From contig NW_019775613.1 of the NCBI RefSeq assembly GCF_001039355.2, forward strand, positions 526,613-590,612: 64,000 nt of DNA, read 5' to 3'. The position numbers and the translations under genes are program-made. This document shows positions 42,401-57,400 of the stretch, in pieces. The notes beneath the pieces are model-generated. The model ran no database searches. It worked only from the letters and a program-made list of their open reading frames with translations, and was not told the origin of the DNA. Each line of letters begins with the position of its first letter. Within the stretch, counting starts at the first letter, position 1. The stretch is from Lingula anatina. Taxonomy: Eukaryota > Brachiopoda > Lingulata > Lingulida > Lingulidae.

Positions 42401-45400
42401 CACTGAACTCTGATCCAGCCATCCTCTCCAAGCTCTCCTATCACACGACCAAGACTGGGTGGGGGCCCATCCTGACAAGAGAAAAATACACCACAGATGT
42501 CACCAGAAGTTTTTTCAAGATGATCTGCTCCATGGTTACTAGTTGCTTAGATTGAATACATTCTGTCTGTTTCAAAGTAATCTCACATCTCATCTCATCT
42601 TTGACAAATTAGTTTTTTAGTATATACCAAAATCAACCACATATACACTTGAAATATTAAATAAAGTGTGTTAATAAATCTGTGTTTAGCTCCTCCCCCC
42701 CCCCCCCCCCCCCCCAATAAAAAAAAGAAGTCAGCAGAGGGAGCAACATTCAAGATAAGCTGGTTACCTGGTCTCCCCACTTCCAATCCACTCCTCGCAT
42801 CACCCTGGTGCCCACTTTCATCATGGCTGCCAGCTCTGGTCCAGACAGAGGCACTGGCTGGGTACGCTTCTGTTTCTGGGACTCCTCCAGCACAGCACAC
42901 AGAGAGTTACAGCTCTGCTGGGGTATGGTCTCAAGATCTGGGCCTGAGGGGAATACAGAATCGGTTGTGATTTTAAGAAGGTGTTCCAAGTTAAAGTTTG
43001 CATGGTTGAAAATTTCTGCATTGTTACTAGTTGATACTGTTATAAGGTCAAAATGGGACTCACATTTGCAAATAAATAAAGAAAGAATTTTAATAATAAT
43101 ATTTTGAATTTATACAACAAACCTAAACACTTAAGTTGAAATCTCAAGTCCTCACCTGCCAATCTGAGTAGACTCTGTGTCAGAGCCAGGAGACCAGAGT
43201 TGATAAGCATGCTGATACCATTAGCCTGATGCTCTGTGAGAAGTAAGCTGAGAGTTGCCAACAGAAACCTGGCCACTGGCAGCACACCAAGACTTATATC
43301 CTCCTGAGAAGTAAAATATTATGAACAGTAAATATCTATTTGTTTATTTATGTGTTTACTTCTTTATTTTAGAATATCAAGGAAATAAATCCACACTACT
43401 GAAGGGATGCCACACATGCTTACACCCAAACAGCAAAACCCCAAGCTTTCAAGCACATCCTTCTAAAAGTCTTCATCTACCGGCTTTTTAAACAATTTTT
43501 TCTTACTATTAAACAACATTTACAAGTGGAAAGTAGTTTGTCCATACAATTTTCAAGCACTTTTACAGAAAGCTTTACATTTTGCCCAAATGAATGAATG
43601 CACACACCGAATGAAAATTCAATCAAATAATTATACATGGATACGTAAAAACTGGATAAAGGCTTACAAGATCAAATACAGGCAAAAAACAAGATGCCTA
43701 GGTAGAGAGAAGTAACATGAAAACACATCTAGGAAACAACAGATAGCCCAACGTACCACACAAACCTTGCTATTATCCTGGGTATGAGAGGCAGGCAGGC
43801 TGTGTGCCTTGAAGAACATATCAGCCTCTATGATACAACTCCTCAAGGTCTTCACCACCCACTTGTTCAGCTCTGAGAACATCATTTCCAGGAGGATTCT
43901 ATCACAGGGCGGGATCAAGTTCACGTTGGAGAGGCAGTTGATGCTGCTGTCACTATGTGAGAAAAGGTGAAAAATTACTGAGACACATTAATTTCATCCA
44001 GGTACGACTTAATGAGGCTAACCTGTTGACATTCACAAACAACCACAAACAATCCCTTTAAAATACATTCTCCAAAGATGTGAAAAAGAAAGGACTGTAA
44101 CAGCTGAATAAGGCAAACTCTCATTAAGATACGGCTTCCATCTATACATATAACTAAATATTAGTACTCTCGCTCAGATAAAAAGTAAAAAGAAAGAAAT
44201 AAATAATAACACAAACAACAACAATAATAATAATAACAATAAAGCAAATAAACATATTTAAACACGTCTTTTCAAAAGTAACGATAGAAAACCAGTACCT
44301 GCACTTCCTCTCTGCTGCAATGCTGCCCTGCCATCCACACAGTATGTTATACTTGACTGAGGGGATCAGGAAGTCCTTGTGGACCAAGGTCAGCATGTTC
44401 TGGATGCCAGTCAGTCTGGACTCCGCTCTCTCAACCTACAAGAAAACATAAAGACTCACAGTGTAACTGGACTTACAATGTGGCATGTGAAAATTTAGTC
44501 CCAAATGAAAAGCTGCGTCTTAGCCACTATGCAAAAAGGTGCCATTTAAGCAGAAACAAAATAAAAACGAAAAATAACTGAAGTTTATTAAACCTTATTT
44601 TCTCAACAGTTTGGATTGGTATATATTATTATTTAGCATTAAGTGGAATACTGTTCAAATTTCAAGATTTTGTTATTATTATTATTATTTTTTTTTTTGC
44701 TACATAACATTCTTACACTCTGAGAGGATATTAAATATATATATATATTTTTTTTAGCAAAGTTAAGGGTGATTAGACAATACCTGATGGTGCAGCGATG
44801 TCCTCAACATCTCAATATCAATGGGATCCTCATAGAGGACAAACTCTACAATCCTGGTCATAAGGGTAGGGTGGACAATACTGCCAGTCAGCCTCTGCTT
44901 CAGCCACATACGCTCTCTGTGACTGGACACAGCATAGTACACCAAGTCCCAGAGTTCCTGGTGGATAAGTATCAAAAGATTCGATTTAAATATATTAAAT
45001 TATAATAGCATTACAGAATTTGATCACTGGGCATTCATGGGGTCATATTCAAACATGTAAAGATCCTTTAATGATTTGACAAAAATATTAAATCTATTCC
45101 TACTGAATAGTGCAGTACAGCTAAATACTACTTTCTCAGAACAAATCAATATAATATCAAATCAAACGCGTAACCACATAATATCTTACATTCACTCTTC
45201 TCTTCCTGGGTGTATCTTTTGATTCCATCACCTGACCTATGGGCTCTTCAATCTTGACCTCATGAACTTTGACCCCCTGACATTTGACACTTGAAGGTTG
45301 ACCTTTACTCGAGTTGACCTCCCACATGTCCTTGACCTCCAGTTTCAGGTCCTCCTCTTTGATGACCAGCGTGACGTCCTCAGGATGAACTGGACTGGAG

Positions 45401-48400
45401 TTGTCCGCACTTCCTGAGGCCTGTGGCTGTGGGGGAGAGGGCGGACTGGCCACTAATATGAAAATTACAAATAAATTAAAATGAACATGAACTTGAAAAT
45501 GTACACACACAACTAAATGTTGCTTCAGTTGTATCCATGATCTTTACAAATTAAAACATTCGATTTCTTATTTTGTCCATGATAACAACCTTTTTTGCCT
45601 CAAATTTTCTGCAATACTGCTTTTAAAGCAATGGCTGAAATTTTACTAATAAAACTATGTTTGAATAGAAAACGACACTGAAGAAAAAATCCATACCAAA
45701 ATCCAAATCAAAATATGAAATGATTTCTCTAACACTCTAAGGGCCAACTCTATCAAATGAGAAAAGTTATATGTACTTCAACAGAAGTCTTACATTTCAC
45801 TTTCCTCTTTTCCGCAATCATCCTCTTGGTCACCTCCACCCAACGTGGTTTACTTTTCAGCATCTTGGATTTCTCCATCGTGTGCACCTCGTTCCCCATG
45901 GCAGGACGCAGCTCATTGAACAGGAACATGCAGCGCTCGATCACAGGTGCACACACCTCCTTGTATGAACGACTGAGATCTTGATGAATCTGAAAAAAGA
46001 AGTGTCAGACTCATGTAATCACTCCACTTAAAGCTGATTGCAAATGAGTATTAACCTCAAAATGATAATGAATAAATCATTAATCTTAAGTACTTTTTTT
46101 AACCACATGATCATAAGGTGAAATTTTCGAAAATATTGATTATTACATTTATATGTAACTTTGCACATCTTCTCTAAATTTACAAAAAAAAAAAAAAAAA
46201 AAAAAATTGGAGTAATATATTAAAAGTTCTAACACTTTCAATTGATAAAACAATAAGGGATCACTCTATCAAGCTATAACCAAGAATTATTCAACAGTGC
46301 ATGTACCACATACAGCCATGTATACCAACCTTGATGAGAGATCTTTTGACTTGAAACACAGTTTTGCAGACCTCGGCTATGGACCTTGGGAGTCCAAACT
46401 TGTTCCCAGACTCACTCAGCCCATGTTCTACCAGCCCCAGGGCCACGTGCCCCAGGTCATGATGCTTTAACAGCACTGCCATCAAACGTCTTAAAGAACA
46501 AAAATGTACAAATCAGAAGTGGGATTAATAGGAATGAGACTACCATTTAGTTAAAAAGTTTGAAAATAAGGCGTGGGGTCCAGGTGCCTCCTAGGCCAAT
46601 AATGCTTTTGGCTCCAGGCCCGACACCTGATGATGATGAATACACAAAATAAATTGAACATGGGACCAAACCATTTAATAAAAATATCTTGAACAAAAAA
46701 AGGGGGGCATTTTAAGACAATACAAATAACATACAAATCATATCTTACCTGGCGACTTCTTCCACAGGATGATCATTAGGAAACTCAATGGGCATGACAA
46801 GATGGTGGTGCTTGGCATAACGGCTGACGTAGCCCATGAAGGACTGGACAGTGTGCTCCTGCAGACCCCCATCGGCCAAGGACTGCAGAAAGGGCTTCGA
46901 TGCATCAGCCAGGGAATCCTGGTGCTCTAATAGCTGCTGTTTTTCATTGAGGGATGCATGGAGTTGTTTCTGTTCTGATGTTGGGGTATGGCCTTAAACA
47001 GAAAATTTGAGTTTGGGCTCTAATACAACTCTTTCAAAAATATTTTTCTCGACACAGATAGCCTCACAATGTTATCATGACAAGTGCAATTACAGTAGAG
47101 AATTACAGCTAGCATATTAAAATGTAAAACAATTTGGCTTTAAAGTAGTTTTCAAAGGTCTGCTTGGCCAAATGCCCATGCAGTACTAACCAGGAGTGGT
47201 GGTGCAGGAACTGGGTGTCCTACTTTCTCCCTTCTCCTCCTCAAATGGATTCTGTGGCTGTAGCACCTGTAATCCTCCAGCAAAAAACTCTGACTCCAGC
47301 CACTGCTTGCTCTCCTCCTCTTGTGCAGACAGGCGAGTACCTCGGGCCAGACTTGACGCATGGAGTCCAAGTAAAAGTCCCAGTGTCCTCTCTGTGTCCA
47401 TCAGGGGAGAAGAAACTGCATTGCTGGGTGTTGATTGGATGAGATCATGTTCAGGCTGCAGAGAAAAAAAGTTGGTATTTCAAAAATCCTATGAAGCACT
47501 TTGTTTTTCTTTTTTTTTTATGTATAAAGACATTTGTAAACTTTCTTCATATTCAGATTACTTGTGCCCCTCAGACTAAAAATCTAAATTCTGTCTACTT
47601 TAGAAAATGTTCCCAGTATCCAATCTCAGACAGCTTCTTGATATCATAACTAAGGCAATCAAGTACTTATTTCAACTCAATGCATTTAATTTCTTAAATT
47701 TTTAACTTACATCTATGTACTGTCCCACAAAAAAGGTTTCCATCATTTCACGAGCAGATTCTGAAAAAATGAAAATCCAAGTTTAACACTTTCTTATTTC
47801 ACTTGATTAAACTTTAAGTGATGAATATGTATATGTATGAATTTTATATCAAAATTAGTAACAACAAACAACCTTGAATGCGCACGCGCACATACACACA
47901 CACACACACACACTACAGAAAATTCAAACAATTTCATAATCTCCTTGATACTTTTCGGAAGACGTGAAATTGAATCTCTTTGGTGAGATCATTTCTATTA
48001 CTGCAACGTACAAAGTACTGAGAGTGTGGTTGCTTCCACGAAAATTTGATCTTTTTAGTAAACTCCTCAATAACAATTGATAGATATGAAAAAGAAGCTC
48101 CTTGGTGGAAAGCATATTCATACCTGCATACTGCATCAGGATCTCCTCTCCACACTGTGCCTGAGCCTTAAAGTCCTGGACATCATAAACTTTGCCATGG
48201 ATCACAATCCACAGGCCGCCATCTTTATTATGGTTTTCTAAATCAGATTTTCTAACTACGGGAACATCCTCTAGGTGGTGCTGTATCTGCTTTTCCACAG
48301 AAGTGGCTAAAAAGGAGAACATTTTTCTTACAAATATCTTGAGAATCAACATTATATTTTAATCAGCTTCCTAGCTTCAATCCATTCTAATGCATACTTT

Positions 48401-51400
48401 GGCTTGGTTGGGATTTCTTTACAAGTTATTAATTTTATTCCATACATATTTAGACAGCATGAAAACAATTAAACCATTATCCCAAAGTCAACTCTTCAAT
48501 GTCAGCTTTTCCATTTCAGTAGTCTAAAGCAATCCCAAAAATTCAGATTGTTTGGGAAACAGGAACCAAATCTTACCCATTATTCCAGGCCATGCCATAT
48601 CCTCCTTGTCATCTTTCTCTAAACCAGGAGCCAGCCTGTTAAATTTGTCTAGTATGGGCAGTAGTGCCTCTAGCAGTGGGATACAACCTGAAGCCTTGAT
48701 CACTGCTGGGGAGATTGTCTGGAGTAACACTGCACTGGTGATTAGCTCTGGCAAAAGCACACCTGGAGGAAAGTGGTGATTATTATTATACTTTGCAAGC
48801 CAAAGCACATTAAAGTGTACTGGCAATCTGGGCAACCAGGGTCTAAGAATACACTGCCCAAAAAGTATTTTACTGGCCTGGCTACAATAAACTGACATTT
48901 GACATAAGGCCAGTGTTAACGTTGCTGTCTTGCTTACTTAATACAGACTTGAGGATAATGAATCATCGCAAAGATCCAATTTTTTCACACATTTTTTATG
49001 AAAAACTTATCAAAGAAGCTGATAATTCACATAATGAAAAACCTTGGTTTGAAGATTTTGTAAGGAGTGAAACTTGATACAATTATCTGCTGCAAAAAAA
49101 AAGTCCATGATTCAGAAAGTGTCTAGTGACAAAGCTAATACTTTTGCAACCTACCTGTGACATCAGCACTTATCACCTTGGCAACCAATGAAAAATATTT
49201 GCTAGAATATCCTGCCAAACTAGCCGCCAGAGGGAGTATGTCTGCAACATGAGCCACCAAGAGATGAACATATTTCCTCAGTAGTGACCCAGCACCAAGC
49301 AGCTCTGCATCTGTGAAAAGACAAGTTAAAAAGTCCTCAGAATGTTTTAAATATAACACCTCACACTGTTAGCTAGAAAGGTATTTTATATTTAAAAAAG
49401 TAGACAAAACCTAACAAACTTCAGAGAAAGAGAAAAAAAATAAAAAGCTGAAAGAAAGATTACACAGTGAATATGAATAAAAACATGGATATGTAATGTA
49501 TATTGATATGTTATTGAAAAATTAACAATATATGACCATCATTATCAATATACACAAACTGTTGATTTCAAAAATAGTTACTCAATGCTGCAACAGATAT
49601 TAATAATATAATCAACATCAGTGTAGATGCATGCCCTCAAGTGTAAATAGGTCAAAGCCTTTTTAATTTTCAATCCTTCTCCCAAGCTTGGAATTGCCAC
49701 AAATCTATGACCTATTTCCCATTGTGTGTGCTATGTGATTTAACAATGAGAACTCACAATACATTTGTGTTGATCATGGTGCAGGTACACAAATAGGTCC
49801 AAACAGCATGTTAACTTATAATAGAGCACCAAGCATTCAGGTTACTTCACTTTGGCAGGTAGAGAGCTCTATGAGACATAACCTATACGTGTACTTCAAC
49901 ATATTTTAAATTTATATGATAAACTTTAGGAGGAGAATACAAATTTAAACAGAATTATGAAAAGACTACCTGTATCTAATGTGGGCATTTCTAATGTTGG
50001 TCACGATAAGGGAAAAGACTGAAGTCTGACTGCCTGACTTTAACAAGACCACTTTCGAAGATGGCTACATACTCAGCAAAAGCAGGCACAGCAAGCAGAG
50101 CTGGAGGTTTTGTTACTGACATAGGAAATGTAACAGATAAACTGCTAATATGTTCTGTGTGCAAGGAAGAATTAAAGGAGCCAAAGTTTCTTCCATGTCT
50201 CCATACATTCTGTGCTCAATGTCTGCTGGATAAAACAGCAGACAAAGGAGAAGGGGAGAGGTTTCTCTGTCTGGAGAAGGAATGCAAGGCAGACACAATC
50301 CTCCCACCAGGGGGAGCAATGGAATTTCCAGACAATCTCTTCTTGGCTAACATCATTCAGTCTCGGCATCCCAGTGAGATGGACCACCTGTGTGATTTCT
50401 GCAAGCACCAAGAGAAAGAGGAGCCGGCTGTGGCAAGATGCCTGCAGTGTCGTGAGTTTTTATGTGCAGACTGCGCTGACATGCACAACCAGACTTCACT
50501 CACAATCTCGCATGACGTACGAGCACTTAATAACCTCAGCTCTGCGACCATCCAAGGAAATATCCTACACAATGGCACATCTCATAACAGAGGAGATGCC
50601 TGCATCATTCACCCTGACCAAACAGTACAGTTCTACTGTTACCAGTGCAAGTCACCTGTATGTGAAAATTGTCTGGAGGAAGACCATAGTGGACACAAGA
50701 AAATCAAGCTGCAGTCTCTGGTGCAGCAGTATAGAGGACAGGCCTTAACCTTGGTGGGGAAACTCCAAAACAAACTGGTAGACATACAGCAACTCTCTAT
50801 GAGTTATGATGCACGCCTGGCAGCAAGAAACATAGACCAAGTGAAGGCGCAGATACAGGAAACCAAGCTGAGCATGTTCAAAACCTTGGAAGACGAGGAA
50901 CGCAGGTTAATAGCAGAGATCGACAAAGCATTCAAACTGAATGAGAGACAAGGAAAAGGCACCAGCTTTCAAAAGGCCATCCAAGGACGGGAATACGACC
51001 TCAGGAGCAGTACAGAGATCACAGGAGCCGTGCTTGACCATGGCAGTAATACTGAGCTGGTTCACATGCAGCCTTCTATCAAGGCTCGTTTGGAGGCCCT
51101 GGACAGGGTCCCGATACCCATCATCCCTCAGCAACTGTCCTTCCACTTTAATCCTGCGGCCAAACCTCTACTGGGGACATTACAAGTCGAAACCCTTAAA
51201 CCAAAACAAGGGGGCAAGACACAGAAGCAATGTAAGAGCAGCTAACTAGATCTATTAAGTGAAATTTTTATTACAGTAGCCACTCACGTAATGTTATCCA
51301 TATTTGAAGCAAATTTTTTTTTAACAGAGTCATAGTAGAAGTAAATTCTTGAAATACGAGTTGGTTTACCTGGGTGAAAAATGAATAATAAAACTGAAAA

Positions 51401-54400
51401 TCAAACAGAAAAGTAATTTCCTGTGTTAATATTTTAAAGTTACATTTATCCACAAGCAGCCACTGTCCTATCTATATTAATATTTACTCCTACTTATCCA
51501 TATACAGTTCTGTCATTTAAATATTTTTGTCAACTATATTCTGTTCCATGCAGATGAAGGAATGGCAAAGAAAATGGTGCCAGGCACAAAAGTGAAAAGA
51601 GGACGAGACTGGCGCTATGGCAATGAGGTGAGAGGATGGGAAATTTCATTTCATCATACACATTGTTTAATAAGTGAAACAAGGTTAAGAACCTGAGATT
51701 AAACTCAGTTATGTAAACAGTTGTATCAACCTCTCCCCCTAAAACTGTGTAGTTCTTACTTTTTTCATATCTAATGACATTCACTTTGCCAAACATTTTC
51801 AAATGAGAATCTCAAAAATTTAAGTCACCTTACATTTTACTTTCTATCAAAATGTTTTTTTTCACATGCATAAAGGGGTATCCAAACCTTTCCACAAAGA
51901 TTTTAAATGCTTTCTTAAAATCAAAAGTATCTCAGTGTTCCATTTTTTATCACCTTTCAGGATGGTGACCCCCCTGGACAGGGGAAGGTGGTGGACCAGT
52001 TATTTGGCCTGAATGGCCAGGACACAGAGGTCAGTCACATTAAAGTGAAGTGGGACAAAAGTGGACGAACAGAAAAATACAGGATGGGGGCAGACGGCTG
52101 CTATGATCTGCAGTTGGCATAATCAGTAGCCATTTCATCAATCATGGTTAATCCTATAATGGGTCAATTAATGATAATATTAACTTTAAATTCAAATGTG
52201 ATGTTTTTGTGGTAATTAATGTGAAAATGTTTTTATGTAAGTAGTGCTGAAAGGCATGTGAAGTTCAATTTTTTACTAAATAAATGGATATTGTCATTAC
52301 AAAATGATTTCTTGGAATTATAAAGAGATTCATGGTCAACTGCAGCAAAGATAATTGAACTCAATTAAATTACTTATTTTGAGAAGACAGTTAAAAAAGA
52401 TGGGCATTACAGAATTTGAATTACTTATAATGAATTTTAAGAAAACTACAAACAACTCTTTCTACTTACTGTGGAAAAGTGACCTAATAAGATGCCAAAT
52501 CACTTCTCAATTTTAATTTAGCAACTACTTTCATGTCTTTTTTATACCAGTATACATCAACAAAAGCTGACATGCATGATTATATATGTGTATGTGCATG
52601 CATGAATGCTGAGTAAATGGTATTTACTGACCTATCTCCATTGACCCCTTCTTCTCTTTGAACTCCTCCCTCGGGAAAATCTTTGCCATGAGCAGTCTTT
52701 GAAACTGGAGCAGTAAGTTGATGGAAGCAATGTTGTCTGAAAGGTCCAAAGCTTCTGTTTTCACCTGAGGGTCCTGAGACAGCTCATTCAGTCTCGAAAG
52801 CATCTGAGTAGAGGCATTTCTGATGGAAAAGGAAAATAAATTCATAAAATCAGGTCAAATTCTATGAAACAGATATTCATTTAAGTGACATTTTAAATTA
52901 TTCCTTTAGAAACAAGAAGATCATATTGTCCTTTCTGTAACATTACAGTTATAACATCTTGTTTATCAGTCCCTTTCTCATTTCTCAATGTATCAGTATT
53001 TAAACAAATCTTTGTCTTAAAACAAGTAAAATATATCACTACCTCAAAAGCTGCTGCACTAATTGTAGCAAAGGTATGGATGAATCGCCATCTACTTGGA
53101 TATCTTGGCACTTCTGTGCCTCCTCCTCTAGAAGAGCTTCTTCTGACTTTAACATGTTGGTTGCCTGTCCAATTTTGTCCATGTCGTCTGGTTCTTTTTC
53201 TGTGTCCTTTTCCTAAAAGAAAGTATGACTCAGTAAAATATCAAATTTCACTAAACATTTCATACACTATTGCAGATTTTAAAAATTCAAGCAGTAGATT
53301 TTAGACAAACCAAATTCAAAGCTTCTTTAAATATACGCTAATGATGATAAAATGGGACTCAAACTTTCGACAGTCACAAAATAATTTCATTATGCTTATA
53401 ATAAGTCTGATTACTAACATTACATTTTATATCATCCAGTCTTAAGGAACTTACTGTTTTCTCCTCGATCCCCTCTTTCTCCTTCTTAATGGCTGTCCTG
53501 AGGGCCATCTCTAGTCCACCATCGGCCATTAGGCTGCTGACCAATAGATCTGTCATGAATCGCTGACCAGGACTTAATACTGCCATGTCTCTGGATCCTG
53601 CAAGTTATGTATTAAAGACAGCATTATCTCCAAGTTCATATGAATTTTAAGCTTTAACTCATAGGGTGCATTTCCAATTAAATTACTGTTCTATGTAGAT
53701 TGATCCTACCCTGCCAGGGCTCTTGCTGAATCCAATCAGATTAACTGAATGACACGCCTCATCAAGCAGGTAGGGGATGATTAACTTTCGTGTGAATCTG
53801 TCACACTCAAAACAATGAGTTAATCAACCGTAGCTGCTCGAGGAGGTGTGTCATTCAGTAAATCTGGACTGATCTACAAAGTCAATTGAATGTATGTCAA
53901 TTCAAGATGACTCTTACCTCCTGTGGGCAAGAGTGTGCTCAATGTCCTAGCCCTCTCTTCTGCAGTTGGCAGTAATAATGACCAACCATTCTGCAGGGCT
54001 GACTGTGCTGCAGACTGCACCGTTGCTATGACACCACTATTGGTTGCCAGGGCAATAATTCTCTGCTTGAGACTAGTGATAAGTCTGCTACCAGGGTTTA
54101 GCCCCAGGTTCTCAGCATCTTCCTCTTGATATATTGCTGCATACAGCTAAAAAATAAATAAAACTTTTTAACAAATGTCTGCATTGAAGCTCTCGATATA
54201 AATCTGCATTTTACACTTGATATAAAGCTGCATACAGCTAAAATTGTGAACTAAAATTTTCTAACAAATTTCTGCATTGAAGCACAGCTTCAATATTGAA
54301 GTCAGTTTCCATAACAATTCAGCAATTTTTTTGTTATCTATCCCTATCTCATGTGGTTCAAATCGCATTTATCCAAAAAAAAAAAAAAAAAAAAANNNNN

Positions 54401-57400
54401 NNNNNNNNNNNNNNNNNNNNNNNNNNNNNNNNNNNNNNNNNNNNNNNNNNNNNNNNNNNNNNNNNNNNNNNNNNNNNNNNNNNNNNNNNNNNNNNNNNNN
54501 NNNNNNNNNNNNNNNNNNNNNNNNNNNNNNNNNNNNNNNNNNNNNNNNNNNNNNNNNNNNNNNNNNNNNNNNNNNNNNNNNNNNNNNNNNNNNNNNNNNN
54601 NNNNNNNNNNNNNNNNNNNNNNNNNNNNNNNNNNNNNNNNNNNNNNNNNNNNNNNNNNNNNNNNNNNNNNNNNNNNNNNNNNNNNAAAAAAAAAAAAAAA
54701 AAAAAATCACAAACTATCTTTTAGGTTATCCAATAATACACACACAAATAAAGAAATTAACTGCTGATTTAATATACTGTCAGTTGATCTCACCTGCAGA
54801 CTCAGAAGATTCAGTGCCCCGACTGCCATACATTCTTTCTCTTGTGGCGGCGGCCAGTCACTGCGGCCGTCCATACCCTCACACACACTGTCCAGTAGTC
54901 TGTCCAGCTGTTCAAAGGTGGACTTACACAGGTCCACCACAAATGGCACTCTGGCCCCCACTGACCACTGCATGCTGGATGACCAGGCAAAACTCTAGAA
55001 ACAGAGAGAGAGCAGTTTTTATCCATTCTACATTGGATCAATATTGAAGAATGTAGAATCATATTGGTTGTGAAAATTACACTTCGTACAAGATGACTTT
55101 TTTCTGTCTATTAACCTGTGTAACTGTAAAATAATCATACCCTGTTTAAAAAATCGTTGAATGAGAAGACATAAGGAAATCAAAAATTTCCAGAAAAAAA
55201 GGATCAAATGATCAAAATACAATGTATTTACACAATCACTTTCAACACCCATCACCTGATTAAGCATACAAGTTAACATGTACTCTCAGTTCTCACCTGT
55301 CCAGGTCCACAAGCCACACCTATGATATGTTTCCCCTGCAGGTGGGTCACCACACCGGGGTCAGTCTTGGTGCTACTATGTCCATCTCCCTGTTGGGACT
55401 GGTCATTTCTCCCCCAGCTGTACACGTCCCCGTCCTCTGTAAGGGCCAGGCAGTGGGTTGGACCAACGGCGATGTCCACCACCTTCTTACCAGACATGGC
55501 CTCCAGTTGTTTTGGGTGGCGTACATGCTCCTCTGTGCCATGGCCGAGTCTGTAATTATCTCCTTTACCCCTGGGAAATAAGTGAGAGGGATATATTTTG
55601 TATATGTTTATATTGGATATAAGTGCAAAGATGCCCCTGAGGAGCAAATAATAGAGATACGCACTTCCTTAAAAAATTTGGATATAAATGCATCTGATTC
55701 TGTACTCTACACATTTCAGGATACAGAAGCTTTCTGTAATCTACATAGCATAGCAATCATCATTACTGCATAAAAATAATTAATTTTCCTATCAAAATGT
55801 AAATACAGACAAAAATGTATGAAATGTATGAACATTTACACGTATTATATATAGTACTTTTCTTGTAGGGTGGGGTATCACATTTAAATTGATAAAAGTC
55901 GGCTGCGACACTTTCAATAACATACCTGCAAACCAACTTCAACTGTCACTTGTTATTTCCCAAAAACCCATGATTTGAAAACTAAGCAAAAAGTTTCCTA
56001 TATAAATCTAGATACTAACCATGAGTAGACAGCTCCTGCCTTAGACAGAGCCAGACTACACTGGGCTCCACAGTACACCCGCACTATGTCCAGACCCTGC
56101 AGTTTCTCCACCAGTTTGGGGCTCTTGCAGCCCTCACTGCCACCTCTGCCTAGCTTGCCATAGTCCCCATCACCCCAGGAGAACACAGAACCTGAAGGAA
56201 CCAACATTTGATAATTGTCCACAGCATACCGTTTTGAAAATATATGACAACTGTTACTGTTATTCGCTCCTTCAAAGTGTCCATAGCTTCCACATTAAAT
56301 GCATCATAATACAGCTTTAACAGTACATGAAAACAATGACTCAGCTAAGTAAAACTTTTAACCATTGTCTGTGAAAAAAGAACACCTAGCCTGAAATGAT
56401 CAAGAATGAATATTTCTCCCCTTAAAAGTGACCATAGCTTCTACACTACATTGTGTATTATACAGTTTTGATAATATATGACAACAATGATTATACAACG
56501 TGTCTGTACATAAAAATGATCTTCTTCAAACACCATCATCTGTAACAAAAGAACATGGAAAACGAAGCAACCAATACTCAATATTTGTCCCTTCCAAACT
56601 ATTCACAACAAATGTCTACACCATTAAGATTTTATGTTTTTCATAAATATGAAACCCAGACCTTATTGAAACCCTTACCATCATCAGTAACCACCAGTGT
56701 GTGTGCGTCCCCACTCCCGCAGGCCACGTCCACCACTTTGTGCTCCTTCAGAGAGGCGACCAGGGTGGGGACGGTAACATCCTCGCTGCTGCCGTGACCC
56801 AGGCGGCCATAGTTACCCCGCCCCCACGTGTACAGTTCTCCGTCTGCTGTGACAGCAGCGCTGTACGTACTTCCACAGCTGATGTTGACGACGTGCTTGC
56901 CACTGAGGGAGTTGATTTGGACAGGCTGGTCCCTGGAACTGGGATTAGGTACATGTTATAGAACAAAGAAGCTGTAACAGACAGTCATAATATAAACAAG
57001 TAAGCAGATTTTTTTTAAACAATATTAATGACATATTAATGTCAGGTTTCAGTAACAATTGTAAAACGAATTATAACTAGAGGATCAAAGAGGCGATACC
57101 GCCTCTGGATATTGTACCACCAGCTGGAGTAAGCGCATTCGTATGCCCCCCCCCCCAACCAAAAAAAAAAAAAANAAAAAAAAAATCACAAACTATCTTT
57201 TAGGTTATCCAATAATACACACACAAATAAAGAAATTAACTGCTGATTTAATATTCTGTCATTTGATCTCACCTGCAGACTCAGAAGATTCAGCGCCCCG
57301 ACTGCCATACATTCTTTCTCTTGTGGCGGCGGCCAGTCACTTCGGCCGTCCATCCCCTCACACACACTGTCCAGTAGTCTGTCCAGCTGCTCAAAGGTGG

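Noticed and set aside
54277-55047. Long reading frames across 54277-55047 and the reverse strand
   Set aside because: They run through 290 Ns and poly-A and exist only because N is translated as X.
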